A stretch of 33,124 nucleotides of DNA from an uncultured Eubacteriales bacterium (GCA_900549405.1 URNZ01000016.1:1-33124); one strand, 5' to 3'; shown: positions 7,334 through 16,109, counted from the first letter of the stretch. Notes: a model not told the origin generated them from the letters alone. Made by a program: numbers and translations.

Positions 7334-8554
7334 TCAGTTGTCTTGAGGGATGGCCCAGCTTTGCAGCAGGGCGGTGAGCTGGGGGGTGTAGTCCAGCGCT
7401 GCAATATAGTCATACTCCTGACTGGGCAGGGTCCCCAGGGGGAAATTTATCTCCAGACCATCCGGGAGAAAGACCAGATGGTCCGGCTGAAACGCCGCGA
7501 TCATTTCAGCCTTCAGGGTAGGGCTCTCGGGTTTGGACAGGGAGACCAGGGCCTCCGGCACCTGCTCCGGCGAAATGGAGAACAGGGAGAGGGGGTCCAG
7601 CCGCGCCCCGGTCTCCCGGTCAAAGGCGTCCCCCAGGCGCAGCTCTGTGCCGGAGCCGTCATTGCTCAACAGGGTCACGGTGGTGAGGAAATATATGACC
7701 CGGCTGCTGGCGGCGCTGGGGGAGACAGTCCGCTCCACATAGAAGGGACGGAAGTCCGGGTTCGTCCGGTACTCCTGATAGGCCGTCTCCACCTGCTGCT
7801 TTATGTCGTACAGCAGACCCTGCCGGTCATAGTAGGCGGAGACCGCCTCCTGGGCCGCTGGGCTGAGATCATCGAAGCTGGCCACCCCGCCAACGGACAC
7901 GTTTTCCGGGCCGGAGGGCGGGAGCTCCCGCAGCAGCTGCTTACCGTCCCGCAGGCGGTAGATGTTGTAGGCGAAGGGACTGCTGTCATACTGTATCAGG
8001 TCGATCTCCGTCCCGTCGGACAGAGCAAAGACATTCTGCGTCACTTGGCCGATGATGGAGATCTGATCTGCGGAAAAAGCGGCCAGCGTTCTGCCATCCT
8101 GGGCGGTGAGGGTCTGGCGGCCCCTTTGGCAGAAGACGGAGACCACCACGCCCTCCGGCGGCTGGCGCAGGAAGTCCTCCGCCGACAGGGTGTCGCTGGG
8201 CAGGACGATGGTCTGTCCGGTCATCAGGACGCCGAAGCGGTCTCCCTCCTCCGTCTGCACCACAAAGGAGGAGAGACTGGTGTCCCCGTCCGTGCTCCAC
8301 TCCACCACCTCGCCGGACAATTCAGTCAGACTGCCGTCAGAGTGTCCAAAGGCGAAGGCCAGGAAGAGGATGAACAGGCCATAGATCAGGCAGACCAGGG
8401 CCAGCAGGCCGCTGACCAGGTGCAGGGTAGGGCGGCTCCTGCTTTTGAAAAACAGGACCGTGCAGAGGAAAAACAGCAGCAGGAAGAATGCCATGGCGCT
8501 CCGGCTGAGGAGCGGGGAGAGGAGAAGCTGAAACAGACCGGTGGCGGAAGTCAT
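7334..8554 (-). CDS. Membrane-anchored protein with possible DUF3298/RsiV-like C-terminus
   Basis: The 406-aa product has two N-terminal hydrophobic segments (about residues 18-36 and 45-68) and then a soluble region likely exposed outside the membrane. The C-terminal stretch follows the pattern of DUF3298/RsiV-type domains: 'L-LGD-F', then a phenylalanine-rich helix region, then 'F-P-GLEI-FP----' and a closing 'DYTPQL'. That assignment is inference from pattern only; the first half is unrecognised. ATG 8554 follows GAAAGGAG with a 6-nt gap. The gene lies 28 nt downstream of the acetyltransferase gene and probably shares its transcript, ending at the terminator 7285-7325. Confidence 0.72.
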   Translation of the reverse strand: MTSATGLFQLLLSPLLSRSAMAFFLLLFFLCTVLFFKSRSRPTLHLVSGLLALVCLIYGLFILFLAFAFGHSDGSLTELSGEVVEWSTDGDTSLSSFVVQTEEGDRFGVLMTGQTIVLPSDTLSAEDFLRQPPEGVVVSVFCQRGRQTLTAQDGRTLAAFSADQISIIGQVTQNVFALSDGTEIDLIQYDSSPFAYNIYRLRDGKQLLRELPPSGPENVSVGGVASFDDLSPAAQEAVSAYYDRQGLLYDIKQQVETAYQEYRTNPDFRPFYVERTVSPSAASSRVIYFLTTVTLLSNDGSGTELRLGDAFDRETGARLDPLSLFSISPEQVPEALVSLSKPESPTLKAEMIAAFQPDHLVFLPDGLEINFPLGTLPSQEYDYIAALDYTPQLTALLQSWAIPQDN

Positions 8555-8582
8555 GGTCGGCTCCTTTCCAGGTGTGGGCGAG

Positions 8583-9023
8583 TCACTTCCGGGCCATATA
8601 CAGCAGGGGATAGGGCCCGCCCTGTTCGTCTTGCTCGGTGCGTTTATAGGTGTGAAAGCCCATGTGGGTGTAGAAGCTCACGGCCTGGGGGTTCTGTTCG
8701 TTGACGGTGACCTCGCGGATATCGTAGTGGGCGATGCCGTACTCCAGCAGCTGCCGCCCCAGGCCGCAGCCCCGGTGGGCGGGGGAGAGGAACAACATCT
8801 CCAGCCGCCCGGCCTCCGTGCCCAGGAAAGCCACAGGTTCGCCCCGGTCCTCGGCCACGACCAGGTGGGCCACGCCGCCCAGGGCCTGGGGGACATATGC
8901 TTTGATCCGGCGGATATCCTCCTCCGAGAGGAAGGTGTGGGTGGCACGGACGGAGGCCTCCCACACCCGGACCAGCCGGTCCAACAGCTGTGGGGAGCGG
9001 TCAGACAGTTCGTAGATCTGCAT
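8583..9023 (-). CDS. GNAT family N-acetyltransferase
   Basis: A 146-aa acetyl-CoA-dependent acyltransferase of the GNAT fold; the substrate is unknown. Visible features are the strand-4/helix-3 acetyl-CoA pyrophosphate loop in 'LFLSPAHRGCGLGRQLLEYG' (R/Q-x-x-G-x-G/A type) and the C-terminal 'NEQNPQAVSFYTHMGF' segment found in YjaB/PA4866-like members. ATG 9023 is preferred over the upstream ATG at 9044 because GGAGG (9029-9033) sits 5 nt before it. It is transcribed away from gltX. Confidence 0.85.
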   Translation of the reverse strand: MQIYELSDRSPQLLDRLVRVWEASVRATHTFLSEEDIRRIKAYVPQALGGVAHLVVAEDRGEPVAFLGTEAGRLEMLFLSPAHRGCGLGRQLLEYGIAHYDIREVTVNEQNPQAVSFYTHMGFHTYKRTEQDEQGGPYPLLYMARK

Positions 9024-9053
9024 ACTTTCCTCCAAAATCAGCACTTTTTCTTG

Positions 9054-9083
9054 ATTATATCATGGGGGCCTGAATTCTGGCAA
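9054..9083 (-). promoter_or_regulatory. Promoter for the GNAT gene and downstream membrane protein
   Basis: On the minus strand, TTGCCA (9078-9083) and TATAAT (9054-9059) are spaced 18 nt apart. The -10 is a perfect consensus. It is divergent from the gltX promoter, with the two -35 boxes about 30 nt apart. Confidence 0.6.
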
Positions 9084-9114
9084 CAGGAAGTTTTGGCGGG
9101 GCGGCAAAGCGCCC

Positions 9115-9143
9115 TTGCCAAACGGGGGGATTTCCTCTATAAT
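9115..9143 (+). promoter_or_regulatory. Promoter for gltX
   Basis: TTGCCA (9115-9120) and TATAAT (9138-9143) are spaced 17 nt apart. The predicted start near 9150 gives a short leader of about 45 nt, too short for a T-box. Confidence 0.75.
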
Positions 9144-9195
9144 ATGGGACTAGAATGAGATCATGCGGCTGGGCCGCAGTAACGGAGGAAACAAC

Positions 9196-10680
9196 ATGCT
9201 GGATCAGAAATATTTTGAGGAGATGGAGGCCAAGATCCCCAAGGGGAAGGTGCGCACCCGCTTTGCCCCCTCTCCCACGGGATATATGCACGTGGGCAAT
9301 CTGCGCACCGCCCTGTATACCTGGCTCATCGCCCGGAACGCCGGGGGCACCTTTATCCTGCGCATCGAGGACACCGACCAGGGCCGACTGGTGGAGGGCG
9401 CCACCGACGTGATCTACCGCACCCTGGCCGAGTGCGGCCTGGACCACGACGAGGGCCCCGACGTGGGCGGCCCCGTGGCCCCCTATATCCAGTCCCAGCG
9501 CCGGGACACCTATGGCAAGTACGCCAAGCTGCTGGCGGAGAAGGGCCACGCCTATTACTGCTTCTGCGAAAAGTGCGAGTCGGAGGAGGACTCCGGCGAC
9601 TTTGAGCGCGCTGCCGACCCCTGCCGGGACCTGCCTTTGGACCAGGCCCTGGCCCGCGTTGAGGCTGGGGAGCCCTATGTCATCCGCCAGAAGATCCCCC
9701 AGGAGGGCTCCACCACCTTCCACGACGCCATCTTCGGGGATATCACCGTGGAGAACAAGACCCTGGATGACCAGGTGCTGCTGAAGCGGGACGGCCTGCC
9801 CACCTATAACTTTGCCAACGTCATCGACGACCACCTGATGGGCATCACCCATGTGGTCCGGGGCAGCGAGTATCTGTCCTCCGCCCCCAAGTATGACCTG
9901 CTCTATCGGGCCTTCGGCTGGGACGTGCCCGTGTACGTCCACTGCTCCCCCGTCATGCGGGACGCCCAGAACAAGATGTCCAAGCGCCACGGCGACCCCT
10001 CTTACGAGGACCTGCGGGCCCAGGGCTTCCTCACCGAGGCCATTTTGAACTATGTGGCCCTGCTGGGCTGGTCCCCCCGGGGCGACATCGCGGAGCAGGA
10101 GGTGTTCTCCCTCCAGGAGCTGGCCAAGGCCTTTGACCTGGCGGGCATGTCCAAGTCCCCCGCCATCTTCGATATCGAGAAGCTGACCCACTTCAACGCC
10201 ATCTATCTCCGGGCCATGACCCCGGAGGCCTTTGCCGACGCGGCCCGGCCCTATATCCGCCAGGCGGTGCAGCGGGAGGACATCTCCGTCGACGACATCG
10301 CCGCCCTGCTCCAGGCCCGGTGCGAGAAGCTCACCGACATCCCCGAGAAGGTGGACTTCTTCCAGGCCCTGCCCGAGTATGACGCGGAGCTGTTCACCAA
10401 CAAGAAGTCCAAGACCAACGCCGAGGTGTCCAAGGCCATGCTGGAGGCCGCCATCCCCATGCTGGGCCAACTGCCCGACTGGACCCAGGACGCCATCCAC
10501 GACGGACTGGTGGAGCTGGCCGCCAAGCTGGAGGTAAAGAACGCCACCCTGATGTGGCCCGTGCGCATCGCCGCCGCCGGCAAGGCCGTCACCCCCGGCG
10601 GGGCAGTGGAGATCTGCCGCATCCTGGGCCGGGAGGAGACTCTGAAGCGCCTGGAGCTGGGGCTGGAGAAGCTGAAGTAA
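9196..10680 (+). CDS. gltX: Glutamate--tRNA ligase
   Basis: Charges tRNA-Glu with glutamate (class I aminoacyl-tRNA synthetase); in organisms lacking GlnRS it also misacylates tRNA-Gln. The 494-aa protein shows the HIGH-type motif in 'FAPSPTGYMHVGNLRTALY', the 'RIEDTDQGR' segment and the class I KMSKR motif 'KMSKRHGD' near residue 259. A C-terminal helical anticodon-binding domain follows. ATG 9196 is chosen over upstream in-frame ATGs because GGAGG (9184-9188) is correctly spaced. It is monocistronic, with its own promoter and terminator. Confidence 0.96.
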   Translation: MLDQKYFEEMEAKIPKGKVRTRFAPSPTGYMHVGNLRTALYTWLIARNAGGTFILRIEDTDQGRLVEGATDVIYRTLAECGLDHDEGPDVGGPVAPYIQSQRRDTYGKYAKLLAEKGHAYYCFCEKCESEEDSGDFERAADPCRDLPLDQALARVEAGEPYVIRQKIPQEGSTTFHDAIFGDITVENKTLDDQVLLKRDGLPTYNFANVIDDHLMGITHVVRGSEYLSSAPKYDLLYRAFGWDVPVYVHCSPVMRDAQNKMSKRHGDPSYEDLRAQGFLTEAILNYVALLGWSPRGDIAEQEVFSLQELAKAFDLAGMSKSPAIFDIEKLTHFNAIYLRAMTPEAFADAARPYIRQAVQREDISVDDIAALLQARCEKLTDIPEKVDFFQALPEYDAELFTNKKSKTNAEVSKAMLEAAIPMLGQLPDWTQDAIHDGLVELAAKLEVKNATLMWPVRIAAAGKAVTPGGAVEICRILGREETLKRLELGLEKLK

Positions 10681-10690
10681 ATTTAAGAGA

Positions 10691-10735
10691 GAAAAACCCT
10701 CGCTGTCGCCAAAATTTTGCGGCAGCGAGGGTTTT
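10691..10735. terminator. Bidirectional terminator between gltX and the convergent methyltransferase gene
   Basis: CCCTCGCTG and CAGCGAGGG pair around an AT-rich inner loop (partly GCC/GGC paired). The stem is flanked by A5 upstream and TTTT downstream, so it reads as a terminator on both strands. Confidence 0.85.
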
Positions 10736-10744
10736 GTAAAAAGA

Positions 10745-10785
10745 CGGATTGCCGCGTCGGCGCTTTGCGCCTCCTCGCAATGACA
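10745..10785 (+). repeat. Intergenic palindromic repeat, copy 1
   Basis: Begins CGGATTGCCGCGTCGGCG and ends CCTCGCAATGACA. The centre (GGCGC..GCGCC) is itself a small palindrome. The same element occurs inverted at 10828-10862 and directly at 22525-22565, always in intergenic DNA beside a terminator. It is the type of dispersed short repeat common in some clostridial genomes; function unknown. Confidence 0.75.
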
Positions 10786-10827
10786 GGTTTTCGGGACTGT
10801 ACTGTTTCAACGCAGCAGCCGATTTTT

Positions 10828-10862
10828 TGTCATTGCGAGGAGCGCAGCGACGCGGCAATCCG
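10828..10862 (-). repeat. Intergenic palindromic repeat, copy 2 (inverted)
   Basis: TGTCATTGCGAGGAGCGCAG followed by CGACGCGGCAATCCG is the reverse complement of copy 1 with small changes in the centre. With copy 1 it makes a long inverted repeat with 42 nt between the arms. It ends 5 nt from the stop codon of the minus-strand methyltransferase gene. Confidence 0.75.
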
Positions 10863-10866
10863 TTTC

Positions 10867-11697
10867 TTACTGTTTTCGATATACGTGGATATCAAATCCC
10901 GCCTGACAGTCCAGATGGTCCAGGGCGGACAGACGGTCTACGCCCTCTTTTGGGGTCTTCCAGGCGTAGGGGGTCATGCCGAACAGGGCCATGATGTCCT
11001 GACTGGAGGAGAGGGAGAGAGTGCAGCGGACCTGATCCGCCCCCTGCCAGACAAAGCCGGGGTAGTCCTCCCGCTTCACCGGGTTCTCATAGGGCCTGGC
11101 ATAGAGCACCTGCTTCATCTCCCACAGGTGCCGGGCGGAGGGCACCACATAGCAGAACAGTCCGCCGGGGCGGAGGACCCGGGCAAACTCCTCCGGGGCC
11201 AGGGGGGAGAACACATTCACAAGGGCGTCCACGCTCTGGTCGGCCAGGGGCAGATGATAGACGGAGGCCACGGCGAACTCCCCCTGGGGCAGGCGCTTGG
11301 CCGCCCGGCGCAGGGCGAATTTGGAGATATCCACCCCGGCGATCTGGGGCGCGCACCCGGCCTGGGTCAGAGCCTGATACAACCCGGCGGTGTAGTACCC
11401 CTCGCCGCAGCCGCTGTCCAGCAGGGCGGGGGAGGGGAGCGTCTTGCACTCCTGTGCCACCCGGGCACACAGGGCGTCCCGCAGGGGGATGTAGTAGCCC
11501 CGGTCCAGAAAGGCGGAACGGGCGGCCACCATGGCCTTGTCGTCCCCGGGATTTTTGGAGTGCTTTCGGTTGGCGGGCAGCAGATGGGTATAGCCCGCGG
11601 CGGCCACGTCGAAGCAGTGGCCGGAGGGGCAGAGATAGCCCTGCTCTCCGCGGGAAAGGGGGGCGGAGCACAGGGGGCATCGGAATAAGCTAGTCAC
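10867..11697 (-). CDS. RlmA-like 23S rRNA (guanine-N1)-methyltransferase
   Basis: Putative SAM-dependent methyltransferase of the RlmA family, which methylates N1 of a guanine in helix 35 of 23S rRNA (G745 or G748). The 276-aa product starts with a zinc-binding module: Cys7, Cys10, Cys23 and His27 in 'CPLCSAPL...CPSGHCFD'. The family's '[15 protein letters not shown]' segment follows, then the SAM motif '[12 protein letters not shown]' near residue 100. The start is taken as GTG 11697 because GAGGTG lies 6 nt upstream; ATG 11718 is the alternative but has no ribosome-binding site. The same frame stays open far upstream only because it shadows pyrH and frr. Which G is modified cannot be told. 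Confidence 0.85.
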   Translation of the reverse strand: MTSLFRCPLCSAPLSRGEQGYLCPSGHCFDVAAAGYTHLLPANRKHSKNPGDDKAMVAARSAFLDRGYYIPLRDALCARVAQECKTLPSPALLDSGCGEGYYTAGLYQALTQAGCAPQIAGVDISKFALRRAAKRLPQGEFAVASVYHLPLADQSVDALVNVFSPLAPEEFARVLRPGGLFCYVVPSARHLWEMKQVLYARPYENPVKREDYPGFVWQGADQVRCTLSLSSSQDIMALFGMTPYAWKTPKEGVDRLSALDHLDCQAGFDIHVYRKQ

Positions 11698-11907
11698 ACG
11701 GTTCACCTCAGACACCATTATGGCGTGAAACGGGGAAAATGGCAAGCCCGACTTTTCCTGACAAATTGGCCCCTGGGAGAACAAAATGAAAAACTTTGCT
11801 CTTCCCCCTATGCAAACGGGCAGAATTATATTAAAATAGGCGTTAAGAAAAGTTCCGGCCCGACTGAGAGACGGGCCAGAAGAAGAAAACAGATAGGAGT
11901 GGTTCCA
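11698..11907 (+). promoter_or_regulatory. Divergent intergenic region and pyrH leader with GC hairpin
   Basis: This region carries the start signals of two divergent genes. For pyrH a weak pair TATGCA (11809-11814) and TAAAAT (11832-11837), 17 nt apart, is the best promoter I can find. A 6-bp hairpin GGCCCG/CGGGCC (11857-11877) with the loop ACTGAGAGA lies in the leader, before AGGAG at 11894-11898. On the minus strand a TATAAT (11825-11830) has no convincing -35. Confidence 0.3.
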
Positions 11908-12624
11908 ATGGAGCAACCTAAGTATAAGCGAGTGCTGCTGAAGATCAGCGGCGAGGCCCTGGCGGGAGACGCCTCCCGGGGGCTGGACTTCCACGTCATC
12001 GGCCAGGTGTGCGACGTCATCAAGCGCTGCGTGGAGCTGGGCGTTCAAGTCGGTGTGGTCGTGGGCGGCGGCAACTTCTGGCGCGGCCTGAAGGACGGCG
12101 GCGACCAGATGGAGCGGGTCCGCGCCGACCACATGGGCATGCTGGCCACCGCCATCAACGCCCTGGCCGTGGCCGACGTGCTGGAGCAGAAGGGCGTGGA
12201 GGTCCGGGTACAGACCGCCATCGAGATGCGGGCCATGGCCGAGCCCTATATCCGCTCCCGCGCCATCCGGCACCTGGAGAAGGGCCGCGTGGTCATCTTC
12301 GGCTGCGGCACCGGCAACCCCTTCTTCTCCACCGACACCGCCGCCGTGCTGCGCGCCGCCGAGATCGACGCGGACGTGATCCTGCTGGCCAAGAACATCG
12401 ACGGCGTCTATTCCGCCGACCCCAAGGTGGACCCCGCCGCCGTGAAGTACGAGACCATCACCTATGACGACGTGCTGGCCCAGCACCTGAAGGTGATGGA
12501 CTCCACCGCCACCTCCCTGTCTATGGACAACAAGATCCCCGTGCTGCTGTTCGCGCTGAAGGACCCGGAGAACATCCTGCGGGCCGTGATGGGCGAGAAG
12601 ATCGGCACGGTGGTGGGCGGCTGA
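11908..12624 (+). CDS. pyrH: UMP kinase
   Basis: Phosphorylates UMP to UDP for nucleotide, RNA and sugar-nucleotide synthesis; a hexameric bacterial enzyme of the amino-acid kinase fold. The 238-aa product shows '[11 protein letters not shown]' at the N-terminus, '[11 protein letters not shown]' near residue 50, and '[18 protein letters not shown]' before the nucleotide-binding part. ATG 11908 follows AGGAG with a 9-nt gap; the longer open frame from 11725 lacks family similarity. It is the first gene of the large cluster and frr follows after 57 nt. Confidence 0.96.
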   Translation: MEQPKYKRVLLKISGEALAGDASRGLDFHVIGQVCDVIKRCVELGVQVGVVVGGGNFWRGLKDGGDQMERVRADHMGMLATAINALAVADVLEQKGVEVRVQTAIEMRAMAEPYIRSRAIRHLEKGRVVIFGCGTGNPFFSTDTAAVLRAAEIDADVILLAKNIDGVYSADPKVDPAAVKYETITYDDVLAQHLKVMDSTATSLSMDNKIPVLLFALKDPENILRAVMGEKIGTVVGG

Positions 12625-12681
12625 CGCCCATTTTAAAAGTTCCAGGCGCGGCCTGGGGATAGAAGAAAGGAAGTCGAGACC

Positions 12682-13236
12682 ATGAGTCCTGAGATCAAGA
12701 ATTATGATGAGAAAATGCTGAAGACCATCGAGGTGGTCAAGGCCAACTTCGCCTCCGTCCGGGCGGGCCGTGCCAACGCCGGCGTGCTGGACCGCATCAG
12801 CGTGGAGTATTACGGCACCCCCACCCCCCTGAACCAGGTGGCCGCCATCAGCTCCCCCGACCCCCGCACCCTGGTCATCCAGCCCTGGGACAACTCCCTG
12901 CTGAAGGCCATCGAGAAGGCCATCCAGACCTCTGACCTGGGCATCAACCCCCAGAACGACGGCCGCGTGCTGCGCCTGGCCTTCCCCCAGCTCACCGAGG
13001 AGCGCCGGAAAGAACTGACCAAGCAGGTGAAGAAGTACGGCGAGGAGGGCAAAGTCGCCGTGCGGAACATCCGCCGGGACGCCATGGACGAGATCAAGAA
13101 GAAGACCAAGAAGTCTGAGATCACCGAGGACGACCAGAAGAACCTGGAGAAGGAGCTTCAGGACCTGACCGACAAGCGGTGCAAGGAGATCGACGAGCTG
13201 ACGGCCAAGAAGGACAAGGAACTGATGGCGGTCTGA
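12682..13236 (+). CDS. frr: Ribosome recycling factor
   Basis: Releases the post-termination ribosome from mRNA together with EF-G. At 184 aa it has the usual length. Family segments are intact: 'VRAGRANAGVLDRISVEYYG' near residue 26, 'NPQNDGRVLRLAFPQLTEERR' in the hinge region, and 'IRRDAMDEIKK' in the long helix. ATG follows GAAAGGAAG. Its position directly after pyrH is the standard arrangement. Confidence 0.97.
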   Translation: MSPEIKNYDEKMLKTIEVVKANFASVRAGRANAGVLDRISVEYYGTPTPLNQVAAISSPDPRTLVIQPWDNSLLKAIEKAIQTSDLGINPQNDGRVLRLAFPQLTEERRKELTKQVKKYGEEGKVAVRNIRRDAMDEIKKKTKKSEITEDDQKNLEKELQDLTDKRCKEIDELTAKKDKELMAV

Positions 13237-13248
13237 CCGAATGACAAG

Positions 13249-13301
13249 CTCCCCGACAGGGGAGAGGGGTGCAGAATGTGGGGGAAGCTCTGCGTTCTGC
13301 A
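13249..13301 (+). repeat. Two hairpins between frr and uppS
   Basis: CTCCCC-GACA-GGGGAG (13249-13264) resembles the palindromes at 5401-5510. It is followed by a looser hairpin (GTGCAGAA 13269-13276 with TTCTGCAT). No T-tract follows either, so read-through into uppS is expected. They may act on mRNA processing or be a repeat remnant. Confidence 0.4.
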
Positions 13302-13339
13302 TCCTTTCTGTCTATTAAATTGAAGAGGATGTCGGACAT

Positions 13340-14086
13340 ATGCCATTTTTCAAATCAAAAGAGGACCAGGGGCCCCAGGTAGATTTTGACCACCTGCCCC
13401 GGCACATCGCCATCATCATGGACGGCAACGGCCGGTGGGCCAAGCGCCGGGGACTGCCCCGCACCGCCGGGCACGCCGCCGGGGCGGAGACCTTCCGCCG
13501 GGTGGCCACCTATTGCAAGGAGATCGGCCTGGACTATCTCACCGTGTACGCCTTTTCCACCGAGAACTGGAAGCGCCCGGCGGAGGAGGTCTCCGCCATC
13601 ATGGGTCTGCTGAAAAAGTATCTGCTGGAGGCCATCGGCAAGATGGAGCGGGACCGGGTGAAGATGGAGTTCTTCGGGGACCTGTCCCCCCTGACGCCGG
13701 AGCTGCGGGAGCTGATCCAGCGCACCCGGGAGATCTCCAGGCACTACGAGGGCTGCCAGGTGAACATCTGCCTGAACTACGGCGGGCGGGACGAGATCCT
13801 GCGGGCCGCCCGGGACTTTGCCCGGGACTGCGCCCAGGGGAAGGCCGACCCGGACAGCCTGACGGAGGAGCAGTTTTCGGGAAAGCTCTTTTCTAAAGGG
13901 GTGCCCGACCCGGACCTGATCATCCGGCCCAGCGGAGAGCTGCGCCTGTCTAACTTCCTGCTGTGGCAGGCGGCCTATGCGGAGTTCTATTTTACCGACG
14001 TGCTGTGGCCCGACTTCTCCAACGAGGAGCTGCTGCGGGCCATCGCCGATTTTCAGGGCCGCAAGCGGCGGTTTGGAGGTGTGTGA
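13340..14086 (+). CDS. uppS: Isoprenyl (undecaprenyl) diphosphate synthase
   Basis: cis-Prenyltransferase that extends farnesyl diphosphate with isopentenyl units to make the C55 lipid carrier for peptidoglycan and teichoic acids. The 248-aa product has the catalytic 'IMDGNGRWAKRRG' with Asp28, then 'YAFSTENWKRP', and the C-terminal 'RPSGELRLSNFLLWQ' with 'FYFTDVLWPDF'. ATG follows GAGGAT with a 9-nt gap. Its substrates come from the MEP pathway genes dxr and ispG in the same cluster. Confidence 0.96.
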   Translation: MPFFKSKEDQGPQVDFDHLPRHIAIIMDGNGRWAKRRGLPRTAGHAAGAETFRRVATYCKEIGLDYLTVYAFSTENWKRPAEEVSAIMGLLKKYLLEAIGKMERDRVKMEFFGDLSPLTPELRELIQRTREISRHYEGCQVNICLNYGGRDEILRAARDFARDCAQGKADPDSLTEEQFSGKLFSKGVPDPDLIIRPSGELRLSNFLLWQAAYAEFYFTDVLWPDFSNEELLRAIADFQGRKRRFGGV

Positions 14087-14089
14087 GCC

Positions 14090-14908
14090 ATGCTGACGCG
14101 GATCATTGTGGCGGTGGTGCTGGCCCCGCTCTTCTTCTGGGTGCTGCTGGCGCCGCCCACCCTGTGCCTGGCCCTGCTCATGTCTGTTATTTGCGCCCTG
14201 GCCAGCTATGAGCTGCTGAAGGCCACCCAGGTGGCCCACCACAACCTGATGTATGTCTTCACCGCCCTGGCGGCGGTGATCGTCCCCCTGGGCTATTGGT
14301 CCGGCTATGGCAGCCTGGTCACCCGGGCTGTGGCCCTGGTGCTGATGAGCGCCCTGTTCTTTGTGGCCATCCTCCGCTATGACGAGGAGAAGCCCCTGGG
14401 GCTGGAGCAGGTGATGGTGTGCATGTTCGGCGGACTGCTGATCCCCATGTTCCTGTCCTCCCTGATCGTTCTGCGGGGGATGGAGCATGGCCGCTGGCTG
14501 GTGCTGCTGCCCGTCATCTGCGCTTTTCTCACCGACGCGGGGGCCTATTTTGCCGGGGTGTTCCTGGGCCGCCACCGGGGCATCACCCGGGTCAGCCCCA
14601 ACAAATCCCTGGAGGGCTATATCGGCGGCATTCTGTCCGGGGCGGTGTTCCTGCTGCTGTATGGCCTGGCCCTACAGCGCTTCGCTGGGCTGACGGTGTC
14701 CCTGCCCATTCTGGCCCTGTATGGCCTGCTGGGCAGCGCCGTCACCGAGCTGGGGGACCTGTCCTTCTCCCTCATCAAGCGGCAGTATGGCATTAAAGAC
14801 TATGGCCATCTGCTGCCCGGCCACGGCGGGATGCTGGACCGGTTCGACTCTATGACGTTTGCCGCGCCCATGCTGCTGCTGCTGGTGGAGATCATCCCCG
14901 CTTTTTAA
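14090..14908 (+). CDS. cdsA: Phosphatidate cytidylyltransferase (CDP-diglyceride synthase)
   Basis: Integral membrane enzyme making CDP-diacylglycerol from phosphatidic acid and CTP, the branch point of phospholipid synthesis. The 272-aa protein has about seven or eight hydrophobic segments. It carries the full C-terminal family signature from 'SLIKRQYGIKD' through 'LLPGHGGMLDRFDS', with the metal- and CTP-binding acidic residues intact. The start lies 3 nt after the uppS UGA, with GGAGG inside the uppS end. Confidence 0.96.
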   Translation: MLTRIIVAVVLAPLFFWVLLAPPTLCLALLMSVICALASYELLKATQVAHHNLMYVFTALAAVIVPLGYWSGYGSLVTRAVALVLMSALFFVAILRYDEEKPLGLEQVMVCMFGGLLIPMFLSSLIVLRGMEHGRWLVLLPVICAFLTDAGAYFAGVFLGRHRGITRVSPNKSLEGYIGGILSGAVFLLLYGLALQRFAGLTVSLPILALYGLLGSAVTELGDLSFSLIKRQYGIKDYGHLLPGHGGMLDRFDSMTFAAPMLLLLVEIIPAF

Positions 14909-14942
14909 CGGCGCAGAAACGGCGGGGCAGAAGGAGTTTACA

Positions 14943-16079
14943 ATGTCAAAACGAATTTCACTGTTAGGGTCCACCGGCTCCATCGGGCGGCAGACCCTGG
15001 ACGTTATCGACGCGTGCGGCATGGAGGTGGCCGCCATCACGGCCAACTCCAGCGTGGACCGGCTGGAGGAGCAGGCCCGGCGCTATCACCCGGAACTGGC
15101 GGTGCTCATGGACGAGAAGGCCGCCGACGACCTGAAGGTGCGCCTGGCCGACACCCCGGTGAAGGTGCTCTCCGGCATGGACGGCCTGCTGGAGGCCGCC
15201 GCCCTGCCCAGCGCGGACACGGTGCTCACCGCTGTGGTGGGTATGGTGGGTCTGCGGCCCACCCTGGCCGCCATCCGGGAGGGCAAGCGCATCGCCCTGG
15301 CGAATAAAGAGACCCTGGTGTGCGCCGGCGACCTGGTGATGGAGGAGGCCCACGACTTCGGCGCGGAGATCCTCCCCGTGGATTCCGAGCACTCGGCCCT
15401 GTTTCAGTCTCTGGAGGGCAACCGGGACCGGGGTCAGGTGAAGCGCCTGATCCTCACCTGCTCCGGCGGGCCCTTCTTCGGCAAGACAACTGAGGAATTG
15501 CAGCGTGTGACAAGGGAGGACGCCTTACACAACCCCAACTGGTCCATGGGGGCCAAGATCACCGTGGACTCCGCCAGTCTGATGAACAAGGGGCTGGAGG
15601 TCATCGAGGCCATGCACCTCTATCACATGCCGGCAGAAAAAGTTTCTATCGTGGTCCACCGGGAGAGTATCATTCACTCCCTGGTGGAATACTGTGATAA
15701 TGCCATGATCGCCCAGCTGGGCTCGGCGGACATGCGCCTGCCCATCCAGTATGCCCTCACCTGGCCCCGGCGGGTGCCCGGTCCGGCCAAGGAGCTGGAC
15801 CTGTGGAACTGCGGGCCGCTGACCTTTGCCCACCCGGACCTGGACACCTTCCGGTGCCTGAAGCTGGCCCTGGACGCGGCTAAGACCGGCGGCACGGCGG
15901 GGGCCATTCTCAACGGCGCCAACGAGGCGGCGGTGGCCCAGTTCCTGGCGGGCAAGATCCGCTTCCTGGAGATCGCCGACAAGGTGCAGCGGGCCATGGA
16001 GACCGTCCCGGTGATCCAGGACCCCAGTCTCACCGACGTGCTGGAGGCGGACGCCGCCGCCCGGGAGGCCGCCCGGTAA
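14943..16079 (+). CDS. dxr: 1-deoxy-D-xylulose-5-phosphate reductoisomerase
   Basis: Second step of the MEP isoprenoid pathway: NADPH-dependent conversion of DXP to MEP. The 378-aa product begins with the NADPH-binding 'LLGSTGSIGRQTL', has the metal-binding 'PVDSEHSALFQ' and the substrate loop 'NPNWSMGAKITVDSASLMNK', and keeps the C-terminal helical domain. ATG 14943 is preferred because AAGGAG lies 6 nt upstream; an in-frame extension to 14859 overlaps cdsA and has no family similarity. Confidence 0.97.
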   Translation: MSKRISLLGSTGSIGRQTLDVIDACGMEVAAITANSSVDRLEEQARRYHPELAVLMDEKAADDLKVRLADTPVKVLSGMDGLLEAAALPSADTVLTAVVGMVGLRPTLAAIREGKRIALANKETLVCAGDLVMEEAHDFGAEILPVDSEHSALFQSLEGNRDRGQVKRLILTCSGGPFFGKTTEELQRVTREDALHNPNWSMGAKITVDSASLMNKGLEVIEAMHLYHMPAEKVSIVVHRESIIHSLVEYCDNAMIAQLGSADMRLPIQYALTWPRRVPGPAKELDLWNCGPLTFAHPDLDTFRCLKLALDAAKTGGTAGAILNGANEAAVAQFLAGKIRFLEIADKVQRAMETVPVIQDPSLTDVLEADAAAREAAR

Positions 16080-16109
16080 GCTAGACGGCCCGTTTTCACT
16101 GGAGGTACT

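Noticed and set aside
9144..9195. T-box leader before gltX
   Set aside because: The leader is only about 45 nt, too short for a T-box.
11698..13302. N-terminal extension of the methyltransferase frame to about 811 codons
   Set aside because: The extension is antisense to pyrH and frr and has shadow composition; the real protein starts at the zinc motif with a ribosome-binding site before GTG 11697.
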